From NCBI RefSeq assembly GCF_024622045.1, contig NZ_JANKBP010000023.1: a stretch of DNA of 28,041 nucleotides; one strand, 5' to 3'. This stretch comes from Rodentibacter caecimuris. Lineage in GTDB: Bacteria > Pseudomonadota > Gammaproteobacteria > Enterobacterales > Pasteurellaceae. The notes under the pieces are model-generated. The model made no database searches and was not told the DNA's origin. It worked only from the letters and a program-made list of their open reading frames with translations. The position numbers were made by a program, and so were the translations under genes. Below are positions 1 through 8,609 of the stretch, one piece after another; the stretch's first letter is position 1, and every line of letters starts with the position of its first letter.

Positions 1-126
1 ACCACCGTAGTGTTTTGCCAATACTGTCGTGATTGCTGCTGTTAAAGTTGTTTTACCGTGGTCAACGTGGCCGATTGTACCCACGTTTACGTGCGGTTTT
101 GTACGTTCAAATTTTTCTTTAGACAT
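1..126 (-). CDS. tufB: Elongation factor Tu, N-terminal part (runs off the window)
   Basis: This is the first 42 codons of EF-Tu, the GTPase that delivers aminoacyl-tRNA to the ribosome. The protein begins [20 protein letters not shown] and includes the P-loop GHVDHGKT at residues 19-26. The rest lies to the left of the window. It is preceded by four tRNA genes on the same strand in the order Thr-Tyr-Gly-Thr, the same arrangement as E. coli thrU-tyrU-glyT-thrT-tufB, which is why I call this the tufB copy. Identity as EF-Tu is certain; the tufA/tufB choice rests on context. Confidence 0.97.
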
Positions 127-227
127 TTAAAGAGTCCCTCTAAATAGACACGGTTATCGATGGGTAAATTAAACCACATTAACCAATAAAATTCATTACT
201 ATTTAACAAGGAAAGTGAATTGAAGGC

Positions 228-303
228 TGGTGCTGATAGGCGGATTTGAACCGCCGACCTCACCCTTACCAAGGGTGCGCTCTACCAACTGAGCTATATC
301 AGC
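228..303 (-). tRNA. thrT: tRNA-Thr (GGT)
   Basis: A 76-nt cloverleaf on the minus strand begins GCTGATATAGCTCAG and ends with an encoded CCA. The anticodon loop CTTGGTAAG gives anticodon GGT, and the T-loop GGTTCAAATCC is intact. It is nearly identical to E. coli thrT. It is the last tRNA before tufB, with a spacer of about 100 nt to the tufB start. Confidence 0.97.
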
Positions 304-308
304 GTTTG

Positions 309-383
<75 letters not shown>

Positions 384-425
384 AAGTCCTAAATTCATCT
401 GTCCCATCAGAATTCATCTAAAATA

Positions 426-510
426 TGGTGGAGGGAGAAGGATTCGAACCTTCGAAGGCTGAGCCAACAGATTTACAGTCTGCCCCCTTTGGCCGCTCGG
501 GAACCCCTCC
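426..510 (-). tRNA. tyrU: tRNA-Tyr (GTA)
   Basis: An 85-nt class II tRNA on the minus strand begins GGAGGGGTTCCCGAGCGG. It has the long variable arm expected of bacterial tRNA-Tyr, loop ACTGTAAAT with anticodon GTA, and an encoded CCA. Confidence 0.97.
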
Positions 511-540
511 ACACTAAATGAATGCTTGTCTACGAAAGAA

Positions 541-616
<76 letters not shown>

Positions 617-638
617 GTGTCGTAAGCAAGTGAGGCGT

Positions 639-666
639 ATTATATGGAAAAAAGTTTGCCTGACAA
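639..666 (-). promoter_or_regulatory. Sigma-70 promoter of the tRNA-tufB operon
   Basis: Reading the minus strand, a -35 box TTGTCA (661-666) and a perfect -10 box TATAAT (639-644) are separated by 16 nt. A GC-rich discriminator (ACGCCTCAC) follows before the first tRNA. Such discriminators are typical of stringently controlled stable-RNA promoters; that control is inferred here. The remaining stretch up to coaA (about 667-829) is AT-rich, with no gene I can see. Confidence 0.75.
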
Positions 667-829
667 GTCTTTTTTCTAAAAAAGTTTATTTTTTTACTTG
701 TTCGTTTAATTTGCAAGCAAAACCACCAGTTTTTTGATGTCATTTTCATCAAGTTAGAGAAAAACAATGCATAACAAGGCGTTATAGGGTATATTTTCAG
801 CAATATTTCAACAACATTACCGTTATATA

Positions 830-1765
830 GTGGAAATTTCAAACCAACTTACGCCATTTTTGAGTTTTAGCCGGGAACAATGGGCAAACTTGCGAAAATC
901 GGTGCCATTAAAACTCACTGAACAGGATCTTAAACCGCTACTTGGCTTCAATGAAGAACTTTCTCTTGATGAAGTGAGAACCATTTATTTACCACTCGCC
1001 CGCTTAATTAACTATTATATTGACGAAAACCTTCGCCGCCAAACCGTACTCAATCGCTTTTTAGGCGGACAAAGCCCTAAAGTCCCTTACATTATCAGCA
1101 TTGCAGGGAGTGTTGCGGTCGGGAAAAGTACCTCTGCACGTATTCTGCAATCCCTCCTCTCTCATTGGCCGGGCGAAAGAACAGTTGATCTTATTACGAC
1201 CGACGGATTCCTCTATCCGCTTAAAAAACTGAAGCAGGATAATCTACTACAAAAAAAAGGCTTTCCCGTCTCTTATGACACGGCGAAGCTCATTCACTTT
1301 TTAGCCGACATTAAATCCGGTAATAAACATGTTAAAGCACCTATTTACTCGCATTTGACATACGATATTATTCCTGATGAATTTCACGAAGTTAATCAAC
1401 CGGATATTTTAATTTTAGAAGGATTGAACGTACTACAAACGGGCGGAAACAAAAGTAATCAAATTTTCGTTTCTGATTTTGTAGATTTTTCAATTTATGT
1501 GGATGCAGAAGAAAATTTGCTAAAAGAATGGTATATCAAGCGTTTCTTAAAATTCCGCCAAAGTGCCTTTAGTAACCCTGATTCCTACTTTAAACACTAC
1601 GCCACGCTGTCAGAAGAAGAGGCAATTACCATCGCCTCCCAAATTTGGGAAAGTATCAACGGTTTAAATCTACGAGAAAATATTTTGCCAACCCGTGAAC
1701 GGGCAAACCTCATTTTGACAAAAGGTGCGGCTCACGCAGTGGAGTTAGTCAAACTTAGAAAATAA
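830..1765 (+). CDS. coaA: Pantothenate kinase, type I
   Basis: CoaA phosphorylates pantothenate with ATP, the first and controlling step of coenzyme A synthesis in the cytoplasm. The 311-residue protein matches the usual length of about 316. The P-loop GSVAVGKST lies at residues 93-101, followed by the family signature LITTDGFLYP, then DILILEGLNVLQ and the conserved C-terminal LPTRERANLILTK. The start is GTG with no clear Shine-Dalgarno sequence. No ATG occurs between it and the upstream in-frame stop, and the N-terminus aligns with E. coli CoaA, so GTG is the best choice. The neighbouring tufB-tRNA operon is divergent, an arrangement also found near tufB in related genomes. Confidence 0.97.
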   Translation: MEISNQLTPFLSFSREQWANLRKSVPLKLTEQDLKPLLGFNEELSLDEVRTIYLPLARLINYYIDENLRRQTVLNRFLGGQSPKVPYIISIAGSVAVGKSTSARILQSLLSHWPGERTVDLITTDGFLYPLKKLKQDNLLQKKGFPVSYDTAKLIHFLADIKSGNKHVKAPIYSHLTYDIIPDEFHEVNQPDILILEGLNVLQTGGNKSNQIFVSDFVDFSIYVDAEENLLKEWYIKRFLKFRQSAFSNPDSYFKHYATLSEEEAITIASQIWESINGLNLRENILPTRERANLILTKGAAHAVELVKLRK

Positions 1766-1770
1766 AAAGA

Positions 1771-1801
1771 GCGGTTAAAAATCGCGTTGTTTTTTAACCG
1801 C
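1771..1801. terminator. Bidirectional terminator between coaA and citC
   Basis: A perfect inverted repeat, GCGGTTAAAAA (1771-1781) and TTTTTAACCGC (1791-1801), has a 9-nt loop and lies between convergent coaA and citC. The A/T-rich stem supplies U-runs in either direction. Its left arm is preceded by AGA, making a near-match (AAGAGCGGT) to the uptake signal. Confidence 0.7.
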
Positions 1802-1807
1802 CTTATA

Positions 1808-2884
1808 TCAATAATGTTTTACATCTTCCGTTTGTTGAATTTTCTCTACTATCGGCACGGCTTCATCACTCAGCAAAAAATCAAAGGTGCTTTGAGGTAC
1901 CAGTTTTTTGACTGCCAACCAATTTTTATCCTTAATAGCCTGCCTAACAGCCGATGCACTAATAACTCTTTCAGCCGTTTCTTTACGTTCCACCACCACG
2001 CACACCACATCATATTCCGGTAATTTTTGTAGCATAGTTTGATTGTAAAGGTTTGTCACATGGCTAAACGGCTCATCACCCACATAACGGCGTTGAATCC
2101 CCAATGCTTGTGCAATGCGTACAAAAATCTGTAAATCAATCTCTACATTGCTTTTAATAACAGCATCATCGCTTTTTTGGAAATAGCTCGGGAAAGTGGC
2201 TTGGCTTATGATATAAGAGCCGCTATCGTGCAATATGACATTAGGTAAATGCGCAATACCGGCTTGAATCAATTTTTTACGCACAGAGTAAGGAAATAAA
2301 CTACTGTCTTCACTCAAAATAAACAGATGAACAATGTCATTTTCGCTCGCTGCTTTTTCCACCAAATATTGATGTCCAAGAGTGAAAGGGTTGGCATTCA
2401 TCACAATAGCCGCCGTTCTTTTCTCGTTAAAAACGCCCTGACTTTTCACCTCACTTTTTGCTGTCTCGTTTTGCAGCCGAGTTAAATAATCCCCGAATCC
2501 ATTGCGTTTGTTTTCCATAAAGACGATCTGATCCGGAATTCGCACGATCTCCCGAAAGCCGAGATCATAGAAAAATTTTGCTGACTCACATTTCGTATAG
2601 AGAAACAGATGTGCATTGCCTCGTTCCATTTGAACATTGATCAAATGTGTGACGACTTGATTCATCAAGCCTTCCCCTTGATGAAATTGAGATACCGCTA
2701 AGCAACGCAAGGTATTACCAAAACAAGCCCCTGTTGCAATGATATTAAACTCCTCATCAAACATTGCACAAAGATAGTCCAAATTTGGATCACGCTGAAT
2801 CCCTTCTTGCTCAAGCAGCGCATCAATTTGAGCAAGGCTATTTCGGTCGGAAAAAGCAACTTGACCAATAGAATAATGATTCAT
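1808..2884 (-). CDS. citC: [Citrate (pro-3S)-lyase] ligase-like acetyltransferase/nucleotidyltransferase
   Basis: CitC activates citrate lyase by acetylating the thiol of its acyl-carrier subunit. The 358-residue protein has the family architecture: an N-terminal GNAT-like acetyltransferase domain (about 1-125) and a C-terminal nucleotidyltransferase domain with NPFTLGH at 165-171 and ISASAVR near 305. The start is 4 nt downstream of the dtd stop, so it is the last gene of the yiiM-ychJ-yihY-dtd-citC cluster. Oddly, none of citD, citE, citF, citX or citG lies beside it. The lyase genes may be elsewhere, or this paralogue may act on something else. Confidence 0.88.
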   Translation of the reverse strand: MNHYSIGQVAFSDRNSLAQIDALLEQEGIQRDPNLDYLCAMFDEEFNIIATGACFGNTLRCLAVSQFHQGEGLMNQVVTHLINVQMERGNAHLFLYTKCESAKFFYDLGFREIVRIPDQIVFMENKRNGFGDYLTRLQNETAKSEVKSQGVFNEKRTAAIVMNANPFTLGHQYLVEKAASENDIVHLFILSEDSSLFPYSVRKKLIQAGIAHLPNVILHDSGSYIISQATFPSYFQKSDDAVIKSNVEIDLQIFVRIAQALGIQRRYVGDEPFSHVTNLYNQTMLQKLPEYDVVCVVVERKETAERVISASAVRQAIKDKNWLAVKKLVPQSTFDFLLSDEAVPIVEKIQQTEDVKHY

Positions 2885-2888
2885 AGCG

Positions 2889-3323
2889 TTATACGTTTAA
2901 CCAAAATGTAACGGGACCGTCATTAGTGAGGCTGACCTGCATATCTGCGGCGAAACGCCCGTTTTCAACCTGAATCTTCTCGGCACATTTTTGTGAAAAA
3001 TAGTCATAAAGCTCATTTGCCAGTGCCGGTTCAGCCCCCTTAGAAAAACTCGGGCGCAAGCCTTTTTGGGTATCGGCGGCAAGGGTGAATTGCGACACCA
3101 CCAACAATGCGCCGCCAGCTTGCTGAACATTTAAATTCATTTTGCCGTTTTCATCGTTAAAAATGCGGTAATGTAAAACTTTTTCTGCCAATTTATCGGC
3201 TTTTGTGCGGTCATCATTTTTCTCCACACCCAGTAATACTAATAACCCTTTGCCAATTTTTCCGACTTTTTCACCATTCACATCCACTTGAGCCCGTGTA
3301 ACACGCTGTATTAATGCAATCAT
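2889..3323 (-). CDS. dtd: D-aminoacyl-tRNA deacylase
   Basis: Dtd hydrolyses D-amino acids wrongly attached to tRNA, and also glycine on tRNA-Ala, as translation quality control. The 144-residue length is typical. Both active-site motifs are present: SQFTLAAD starting at residue 77 (usual form SQFTL.AD) and NDGPVT at 134-139 (NxGPVT). The start ATG overlaps the stop of yihY by one base (TAATG), indicating translational coupling. The citC-like gene follows after 4 nt. Confidence 0.96.
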   Translation of the reverse strand: MIALIQRVTRAQVDVNGEKVGKIGKGLLVLLGVEKNDDRTKADKLAEKVLHYRIFNDENGKMNLNVQQAGGALLVVSQFTLAADTQKGLRPSFSKGAEPALANELYDYFSQKCAEKIQVENGRFAADMQVSLTNDGPVTFWLNV

Positions 3324-4162
3324 TATATCTCCTTCATTTCTTCATTTTCTAACCGCACTTTTTCTCGTTTCATCTCGGCTAAAACGGCGGCGAGTTGCGC
3401 ACCAAGTAAAACAACCGTCCAACTTAATTGAACCCATAACAACATTATCGGCAGAGTTGCCATCGCGCCATAAATTAATTGATAAGAGGGGAAAGTGGCA
3501 ATATACCAAGCAAAAGCCTGTTTACCCAATGTGAAGAATACGGCTGCGATTAATGCCCCGGCAGCGGAATGTTTGACGCTGACTTTTTTATTCGGCACTA
3601 CCGTATAAAGCACGGTAAAAATAAACCAAGTGGAAAGAAAAGGAACAAAACCGAGTAATGTTAAACCGAAGGAAAGATGTTCCGAACTCTCAAACATCGC
3701 TTTCACATAAGCGCTTGCGGCAATACTTGTACCAATAAGCAAAGGCCCAAGGGTTAAAATCAGCCAATAAATCGCAAAAGAAGTAAAAATCGGGCGCGTA
3801 CCGCTCTCTTGCCAAATGCCGTTTAAGGTGCGATCAATGGAATTAATCAGCATTAACGCCACGGCAATTAAACTGACAATCCCCACCGCGCTCATCTGCT
3901 TAGAATTATTCACAAATTCATCAATATATTGCCCCACAACATCGCCTGCAGAGGGGGCAAAGTTTGTAAAAATAAACGCTTTCAGCGCACCGGTTACCTC
4001 ATTGAACACCGGAAACGCCGAAAAAATTGAAAAAATCACCATCACTAACGGCACAATCGCCAACATAGTGCTATAAGTGAGCGAGCCCGCAGCCTGCGTC
4101 AATTTATTTTCATTAAAACGTAGCCAAAATCGTTTAAAGAAAGTGAAATCTGTCATAGTCAT
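3323..4162 (-). CDS. yihY: YihY/UPF0761 family inner-membrane protein
   Basis: This is a polytopic membrane protein of the YihY/BrkB family. It was once annotated as ribonuclease BN, but that activity was later assigned to another gene, and its function remains unclear. It has about six membrane segments and the family motifs LTYSTMLAIVPL, SIDRTLNGIW and FPSYQLIYGA. I chose the ATG at 4162: it forms a classic ATGA overlap with the ychJ stop and has GGGG 7 nt upstream. A TTG at 4180 and an ATG at 4168 are upstream in-frame alternatives but are poorly spaced. Confidence 0.92.
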   Translation of the reverse strand: MTMTDFTFFKRFWLRFNENKLTQAAGSLTYSTMLAIVPLVMVIFSIFSAFPVFNEVTGALKAFIFTNFAPSAGDVVGQYIDEFVNNSKQMSAVGIVSLIAVALMLINSIDRTLNGIWQESGTRPIFTSFAIYWLILTLGPLLIGTSIAASAYVKAMFESSEHLSFGLTLLGFVPFLSTWFIFTVLYTVVPNKKVSVKHSAAGALIAAVFFTLGKQAFAWYIATFPSYQLIYGAMATLPIMLLWVQLSWTVVLLGAQLAAVLAEMKREKVRLENEEMKEI

Positions 4163-4632
4163 AGCCATGCCCCGCAACAATGTTTAAATTTTTTCCCCGA
4201 ACCGCAAACACAAGGTTGCTTCATGGTTGGCAATACCACTGTCGGATCAACAAAATACCAACGCCCCTCAATCTTGACAAAAATTGACCGCTCTTGATGG
4301 GACTGCTCCCCTTCCTCACCCTGAAAAATTGCACGAAATTCTACCGCACTTTGCTGTTTGGTTAAGGTTTCCGTTTTCAGAATTTGTAAACCAAGCCATT
4401 GGGTACTATCCGCCCAATCTTGTAAGACTTGCGTTGCTAAGAGCCTTTGTTGGCTGGGGACGGTTGTTTCCACAATGTAAGCAATATCTTTCAGTACATA
4501 CGCCGTATAGCGTGAACGCATAAGCTGTTCCGCCGTTTCCGGCAAAGCCTTATGCTGATGGAATAGCCCGCAACAATCTCCATAATTTTTTGTTGATTGG
4601 CAAGGGCAAAGTGCGGTTGTTTTATTTGTCAT
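4159..4632 (-). CDS. ychJ: YchJ/UPF0225 family SEC-C zinc-binding protein
   Basis: The 157-residue protein has a cysteine-rich SEC-C motif at each end: CPCQSTKNYGDCCG near residue 9 and CVCGSGKKFKHCCG near residue 141. SEC-C motifs bind zinc, as in the SecA C-terminus. The central part is the YchJ NTF2-like domain (MRSRYTAYVLKD, then the WY-FVDP strand). Its cellular role is not established. It overlaps the yiiM stop by 11 bp and is coupled to yihY by an ATGA overlap. One uptake signal lies inside it at 4343-4351 and another at 4609-4617. Confidence 0.93.
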   Translation of the reverse strand: MTNKTTALCPCQSTKNYGDCCGLFHQHKALPETAEQLMRSRYTAYVLKDIAYIVETTVPSQQRLLATQVLQDWADSTQWLGLQILKTETLTKQQSAVEFRAIFQGEEGEQSHQERSIFVKIEGRWYFVDPTVVLPTMKQPCVCGSGKKFKHCCGAWL

Positions 4633-5296
4633 TTTTGCATGCCCAAACTTTACTTAATTGAGAACTTAATGAACGTTTAAATGCAGCCGCTAATTCTTCA
4701 ACGGCAAGCGCCTGCTCTAATTCTTCCACCGTTGGTTTACCCGACAATAAGCGATTTAAATGACGAATAGTGAGTTGAGGATAAGGTCGGCTTTTTAGGA
4801 TTAATTCATCCCCTTGCGAAATTTCCCCTTCTTCAATAACACGCACATACCAACCGCTCCAACCTGAAAGATAAACGGTTTTTTGGGTTTCGGGATTATT
4901 GGTATTTTTAGATAAACGTTCGCAAGGTTTGCGGGGTTGCGACACTTCCAAAAGGGTTGTACCGATTTTAAAGCGATCGCCCACACAAACGGAATCCTCG
5001 TCAAAGCCTGAGACGACAAAATTTTCGCCATAAACCGCCGTACCAATGTAAGAAAAATCTTCGTCTAATAAGGTATTTAATGCAGGAAAAGACACATCCG
5101 ACATAAAAAATAATGCTTTATCCACACCGCCATGGTGTTTTTTAAGCCCGACATCATTACCATACGCACCCAATGAATGGATTTTTACAGAGGATACCGG
5201 GCGTTTTCGAATAGCACTTTCATAACAGGTACCGTCAGCAAAAGTCAGTTGTTCGACTTCACCGATTTTAATCACCAAAATTTCTGACTTTGACAT
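4622..5296 (-). CDS. yiiM: MOSC domain protein, YiiM family
   Basis: MOSC domains handle molybdenum-cofactor sulfur chemistry. E. coli YiiM, like YcbX, is implicated in reducing N-hydroxylated base analogues. From the ATG at 5296 the protein is 224 residues, the same as E. coli YiiM. The conserved cysteine lies in the motif EVSQPRKPC, and the N-terminal half carries GAYGNDVGLKKHHGG. The start has AAGGGA 6 nt upstream. The longer frame up to 5362 has no matching homology and runs through the promoter and an uptake signal. First gene of a five-gene operon. Confidence 0.93.
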   Translation of the reverse strand: MSKSEILVIKIGEVEQLTFADGTCYESAIRKRPVSSVKIHSLGAYGNDVGLKKHHGGVDKALFFMSDVSFPALNTLLDEDFSYIGTAVYGENFVVSGFDEDSVCVGDRFKIGTTLLEVSQPRKPCERLSKNTNNPETQKTVYLSGWSGWYVRVIEEGEISQGDELILKSRPYPQLTIRHLNRLLSGKPTVEELEQALAVEELAAAFKRSLSSQLSKVWACKNDK

Positions 5297-5327
5297 TTCA
5301 TTTCCCTTATCAACAAAAACGCGTAAA

Positions 5328-5333
5328 ATTATA
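5328..5333 (-). promoter_or_regulatory. -10 box of the yiiM operon promoter
   Basis: The minus strand carries a perfect TATAAT about 30 nt upstream of the yiiM start, with no convincing -35 box. The location between divergent yiiM and yjgR makes a promoter necessary here. Confidence 0.45.
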
Positions 5334-5352
5334 TCGCAAAATGACTTAAATT

Positions 5353-5381
5353 TTGACCGCACTTTGTTTTTTCCCTATCAT
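5353..5381 (+). promoter_or_regulatory. Sigma-70 promoter of yjgR, with its -35 box overlapping an uptake signal
   Basis: TTGACC (5353-5358) and TATCAT (5376-5381) are separated by 17 nt, ideal spacing, and lie 35 nt upstream of the yjgR start. The last bases of the -35 box belong to the uptake signal ACCGCACTT at 5356-5364. Confidence 0.6.
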
Positions 5382-5415
5382 TTCCCCATAAATAGCATTA
5401 AAGAAAGGAACACTT

Positions 5416-6915
5416 ATGCAATATGATCTCGCACGAAGCACACAAGGACAAACACTCGGTATTACCGCAAAAATGGCAAATCGCCACGGCTTAATCGCCG
5501 GGGCGACCGGTACGGGGAAAACCGTCACCTTACGTAAAATGGCAGAAACGTTCAGTGATGACGGTGTGCCGGTGTTTTTGGTCGATGTCAAAGGCGATCT
5601 GTCAGGCCTGGTGAAAGCAGGTCAATTTCAAGGCAAAATTGCCGAGCGCATCGAACAATTTGAACTAGGCGGCGAGGCTTATTTAAAGGGCTACCCCGTC
5701 TCTTTTTGGGATGTTTTCGGTAAAACCGGTATTCCGCTTCGTACCACCATTTCTGAAATGGGCCCTTTATTACTTTCCCGCCTGTTAAATCTTAATGCCA
5801 CACAAGAAGGTTTGTTGAATCTCGTTTTCCGTGTTGCCGACGACAAAGGTTTATTGCTTATTGATTTAAAAGATCTTCGTGCAATGCTAAAATATGTAGC
5901 GGAAAATGCCAAAACTTTCCAAGTGGAATACGGCAATGTCTCTGCGGCGAGTGTAGGAGCGATTCAACGTGCATTGCTTACCCTTGAAAATGAAGGCGCT
6001 GCAAATTTATTCGGCGAACCCGCCCTTAATCTTGACGACTGGTTACAAACTCGTGATGGGCGTGGCGTGATCAATGTTTTAAATTCGGAACAACTGATTA
6101 ACTCTCCAAGAATGTATAGTGCGTTCTTGTTATGGTTAATGTCTGAATTATTTGAGCAATTACCGGAAGTAGGTGATCCGGATAAACCTAAATTCGTCAT
6201 GTTTTTTGATGAGGCGCATTTATTATTTGACGATGCCCCGGCAGTATTGGTGGAAAAAGTCGAAAAAGTGGTGCGTTTAATTCGTTCTAAGGGGGTCGGC
6301 ATCTATTTTGTCACACAAAATCCGTTAGATTTACCGGATACGGTTTTAGGTCAATTGGGTAACCGAGTACAACATGCATTACGTGCTTTCACACCACGTG
6401 ATCAAAAAGCCGTAAAATCCGCTGCCGAAACCTTCCGTGCCAACCCGGCGGTCAATGTAGTAGAAAGTATTTCGACACTTGGCGTAGGGCAAGCGTTAGT
6501 CTCTTTCTTAGACGAAAAAGGTATGCCAACCCCAGTTGAAATTGCCTATATTTACCCGCCGAAAAGCCAACTTTCCCCTCTTTCAGGCGAAGAACGAACC
6601 ACATGGGTAAAAGATGATGAACTTTATCCGTTCTATAAAGATTATGTGGATAACGAATCTGCCTTTGAAGTCTTAAATGCACAAGCCGATCTTACCGCCG
6701 TGCAAAAAAAACAAGCGGAGCAAGCTCAAGAGGAAGAAGAAAACGGCATTTTAGGCAGCCTCAGCCGTATGATTTTCGGCACGAAAAAACGGGGCGATAA
6801 ATTAAGCCCGACAGAACAAATGGTGAATAGCGTTGCAAAATCCGTGGGGAGAAATATTCGCAATGAAGTCACCAAACAAATTATGCGTGGTATTTTAGGC
6901 GCATTAAAAAAATAA
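5416..6915 (+). CDS. yjgR: YjgR/HerA-like ATPase (DUF853)
   Basis: This is a 499-residue P-loop ATPase of the HerA/FtsK branch. The Walker A motif GATGTGKT is at residues 29-36, and the Walker B motif FVMFFDEAHLLF is in the middle of the protein. The sequence continues with FVTQNPLDLPD and an arginine-rich helicase-like core, then a glutamine/glutamate-rich linker and a basic C-terminal tail. Family members are DNA-pumping ATPase relatives; the cellular role of YjgR is unknown. The start has AAGGA about 7 nt upstream. udp follows 52 nt downstream, across an uptake signal at 6923-6931, and is probably cotranscribed. Confidence 0.92.
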   Translation: MQYDLARSTQGQTLGITAKMANRHGLIAGATGTGKTVTLRKMAETFSDDGVPVFLVDVKGDLSGLVKAGQFQGKIAERIEQFELGGEAYLKGYPVSFWDVFGKTGIPLRTTISEMGPLLLSRLLNLNATQEGLLNLVFRVADDKGLLLIDLKDLRAMLKYVAENAKTFQVEYGNVSAASVGAIQRALLTLENEGAANLFGEPALNLDDWLQTRDGRGVINVLNSEQLINSPRMYSAFLLWLMSELFEQLPEVGDPDKPKFVMFFDEAHLLFDDAPAVLVEKVEKVVRLIRSKGVGIYFVTQNPLDLPDTVLGQLGNRVQHALRAFTPRDQKAVKSAAETFRANPAVNVVESISTLGVGQALVSFLDEKGMPTPVEIAYIYPPKSQLSPLSGEERTTWVKDDELYPFYKDYVDNESAFEVLNAQADLTAVQKKQAEQAQEEEENGILGSLSRMIFGTKKRGDKLSPTEQMVNSVAKSVGRNIRNEVTKQIMRGILGALKK

Positions 6916-6967
6916 CAAACCAAAGTGCGGTCATTTTTACCGCTAAATTTAAATTAAGGAGACAACT

Positions 6968-7726
6968 ATGTCAGAGGTATTTCATTTAAACTTAACCAAA
7001 GCACAATTAAAAGGGGCAACCATTGCCATCGTTCCGGGCGATCCGGCTCGCAGCGAACGTATAGCCAAACATCTTGATAATCCTGAGTTCCTCACCAGTA
7101 CCCGAGAATTTACCTCGTGGTTAGGTTATTTAAACGGCCAACCCGTTGTGGTGTGCTCTACCGGTATCGGCGGCCCGTCCGTCTCTATTTGTGTGGAAGA
7201 ATTAGCCCAACTCGGTGTTCGCACTTTTTTACGAATCGGTACCACCGGCGCTATTCAACCGCATATTAATGTCGGTGATATTCTCGTCACTACCGGTGCA
7301 GTACGTTTAGACGGTGCAAGCAAACATTTTGCCCCATTGGAATATCCGGCGGTAGCTAATTTTGAGTGTACTACCGCCCTTTACGATGCGGCAAAAGAAA
7401 AAGGTATTGAGCCTTTTGTCGGCATTACCGCCTCATCAGATACCTTCTATCCGGGTCAAGAACGTTATGACACTTACAGTGGAAAGATTTATCGTGATTA
7501 CCAAGGCTTGCTCAAACAATGGCAGGATCTTAATGTGATGAATTTTGAGATGGAATCCGCTACCTTATTTACCATGTGTAATGCGTTAGGTTTACGCGCC
7601 GGTATGGTTTCAGGCGTGATCGTCAATCGTACGCAACAAGAAATCCCAAATGAAGCCACAATAAAAGCCAGCGAAGAAAAAGCGATTTCCGTAGTGGTAG
7701 AAGCAGTAAGGAAATTAGTTTCTTAA
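6968..7726 (+). CDS. udp: Uridine phosphorylase
   Basis: Udp splits uridine with phosphate into uracil and ribose-1-phosphate for pyrimidine salvage. The 252-residue protein carries the nucleoside phosphorylase motifs VPGDPARSERI (phosphate loop), CSTGIGGPS and NFEMESATLF (ribose and base binding). It matches E. coli Udp in length and sequence. The start is preceded by AAGGAG 6 nt upstream. A strong terminator follows. Confidence 0.96.
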   Translation: MSEVFHLNLTKAQLKGATIAIVPGDPARSERIAKHLDNPEFLTSTREFTSWLGYLNGQPVVVCSTGIGGPSVSICVEELAQLGVRTFLRIGTTGAIQPHINVGDILVTTGAVRLDGASKHFAPLEYPAVANFECTTALYDAAKEKGIEPFVGITASSDTFYPGQERYDTYSGKIYRDYQGLLKQWQDLNVMNFEMESATLFTMCNALGLRAGMVSGVIVNRTQQEIPNEATIKASEEKAISVVVEAVRKLVS

Positions 7727-7735
7727 AAAGATGAA

Positions 7736-7770
7736 AAAGGCGTTTTGATATTGTAAAACGCCTTTATTTT
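7736..7770 (+). terminator. Rho-independent terminator after udp
   Basis: An 11-bp perfect stem, AAAGGCGTTTT (7736-7746) and AAAACGCCTTT (7755-7765), has an 8-nt loop and a T-rich tail. An uptake signal (ACCGCACTT, 7773-7781) directly follows, just past the stop of the convergent gene. Confidence 0.85.
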
Positions 7771-7781
7771 TAACCGCACTT

Positions 7782-8597
7782 TTAATTATTCGCCCTTGCA
7801 AAAGCGGCGGCCTCAGCGACTAATTCGTCATTTGGACGTTGATGGGTATAAAGTTCGAATTGCTCCACTGCCTGTAAAACAATCACTTCCGCACCTGAAA
7901 TAATTTGTTTGCCTAGGCTTTCGGCAAATTGAATAAACGGCGTTTCCGCAGGGATTGCCACCACATCAAAAGCGGTTTTTGCTTGTGTAATCATTGTGTT
8001 AGGAAAGGCTAAATCTTTTTCTTCTTTGCCACCTTGCATACCGATTGGCGTGACATTGATTAAAATATCTGCCTGCTGATTTTCCAAACTATTGACGTAC
8101 TCGTAGCCGTAAAGTGCGGCTAAATACTGCCCTGTTTTTTCATTTCGGGCATAGACTTTTAAATTGTCAAAACCACTATTTTTAAATGCGGCAACCACCG
8201 CTTTTGCCATTCCTCCGCTGCCGTGCACCATCACCGTGCTGTTTTTATCTAACCGATATTTTTCAATCAGTTTCACGATCGCAATGTAATCGGTGTTATA
8301 GGCACGTAGAACACCGTTGTCATTCACAATAGTATTCACCGACTCAATGGCCTGTGCGGAAGGGTGAATTTCATCGACAAACGGCATACAACTTTCTTTA
8401 AACGGCATAGACACGGCACAGCCCCGAATCCCTAAGGCTCGCACACCTTTCACCGCATGTTCAATATCTTGTGTGGTAAAGGCTTTATAAATAAAGTTTA
8501 ATCCCAATTTTTCGTACAGATAATTGTGAAACCTTGTGCCAAAATTTCCCGGTCTGCCGGAAAGAGACATACAGAGTTGGGTATCTTTGTTGATCAT
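7782..8597 (-). CDS. Shikimate dehydrogenase-like protein (SdhL class)
   Basis: This 271-residue NAD(P)-dependent oxidoreductase belongs to the AroE superfamily but to the divergent SDH-like class known from H. influenzae HI0607, which is far less active on shikimate than true AroE. Catalytic Lys67 (MPFKE) and Asp103 (YNTDY) are present, and the Rossmann nucleotide loop GSGGMAKA is at 126-133. The AroE substrate motif near the N-terminus reads SLSGRPGNFG, which is typical of this class and not of canonical AroE. It lies 12 nt after cysE, at the end of the yibN-secB-gpsA-cysE operon. I leave the symbol empty because the physiological substrate is unclear. Confidence 0.88.
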   Translation of the reverse strand: MINKDTQLCMSLSGRPGNFGTRFHNYLYEKLGLNFIYKAFTTQDIEHAVKGVRALGIRGCAVSMPFKESCMPFVDEIHPSAQAIESVNTIVNDNGVLRAYNTDYIAIVKLIEKYRLDKNSTVMVHGSGGMAKAVVAAFKNSGFDNLKVYARNEKTGQYLAALYGYEYVNSLENQQADILINVTPIGMQGGKEEKDLAFPNTMITQAKTAFDVVAIPAETPFIQFAESLGKQIISGAEVIVLQAVEQFELYTHQRPNDELVAEAAAFARANN

Positions 8598-8609
8598 TTT
8601 ATGATTCTC

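Noticed and set aside
7782..8597. Annotation as canonical shikimate dehydrogenase AroE
   Set aside because: The N-terminal substrate motif and overall sequence fit the SDH-like class of H. influenzae HI0607, not the true AroE class.
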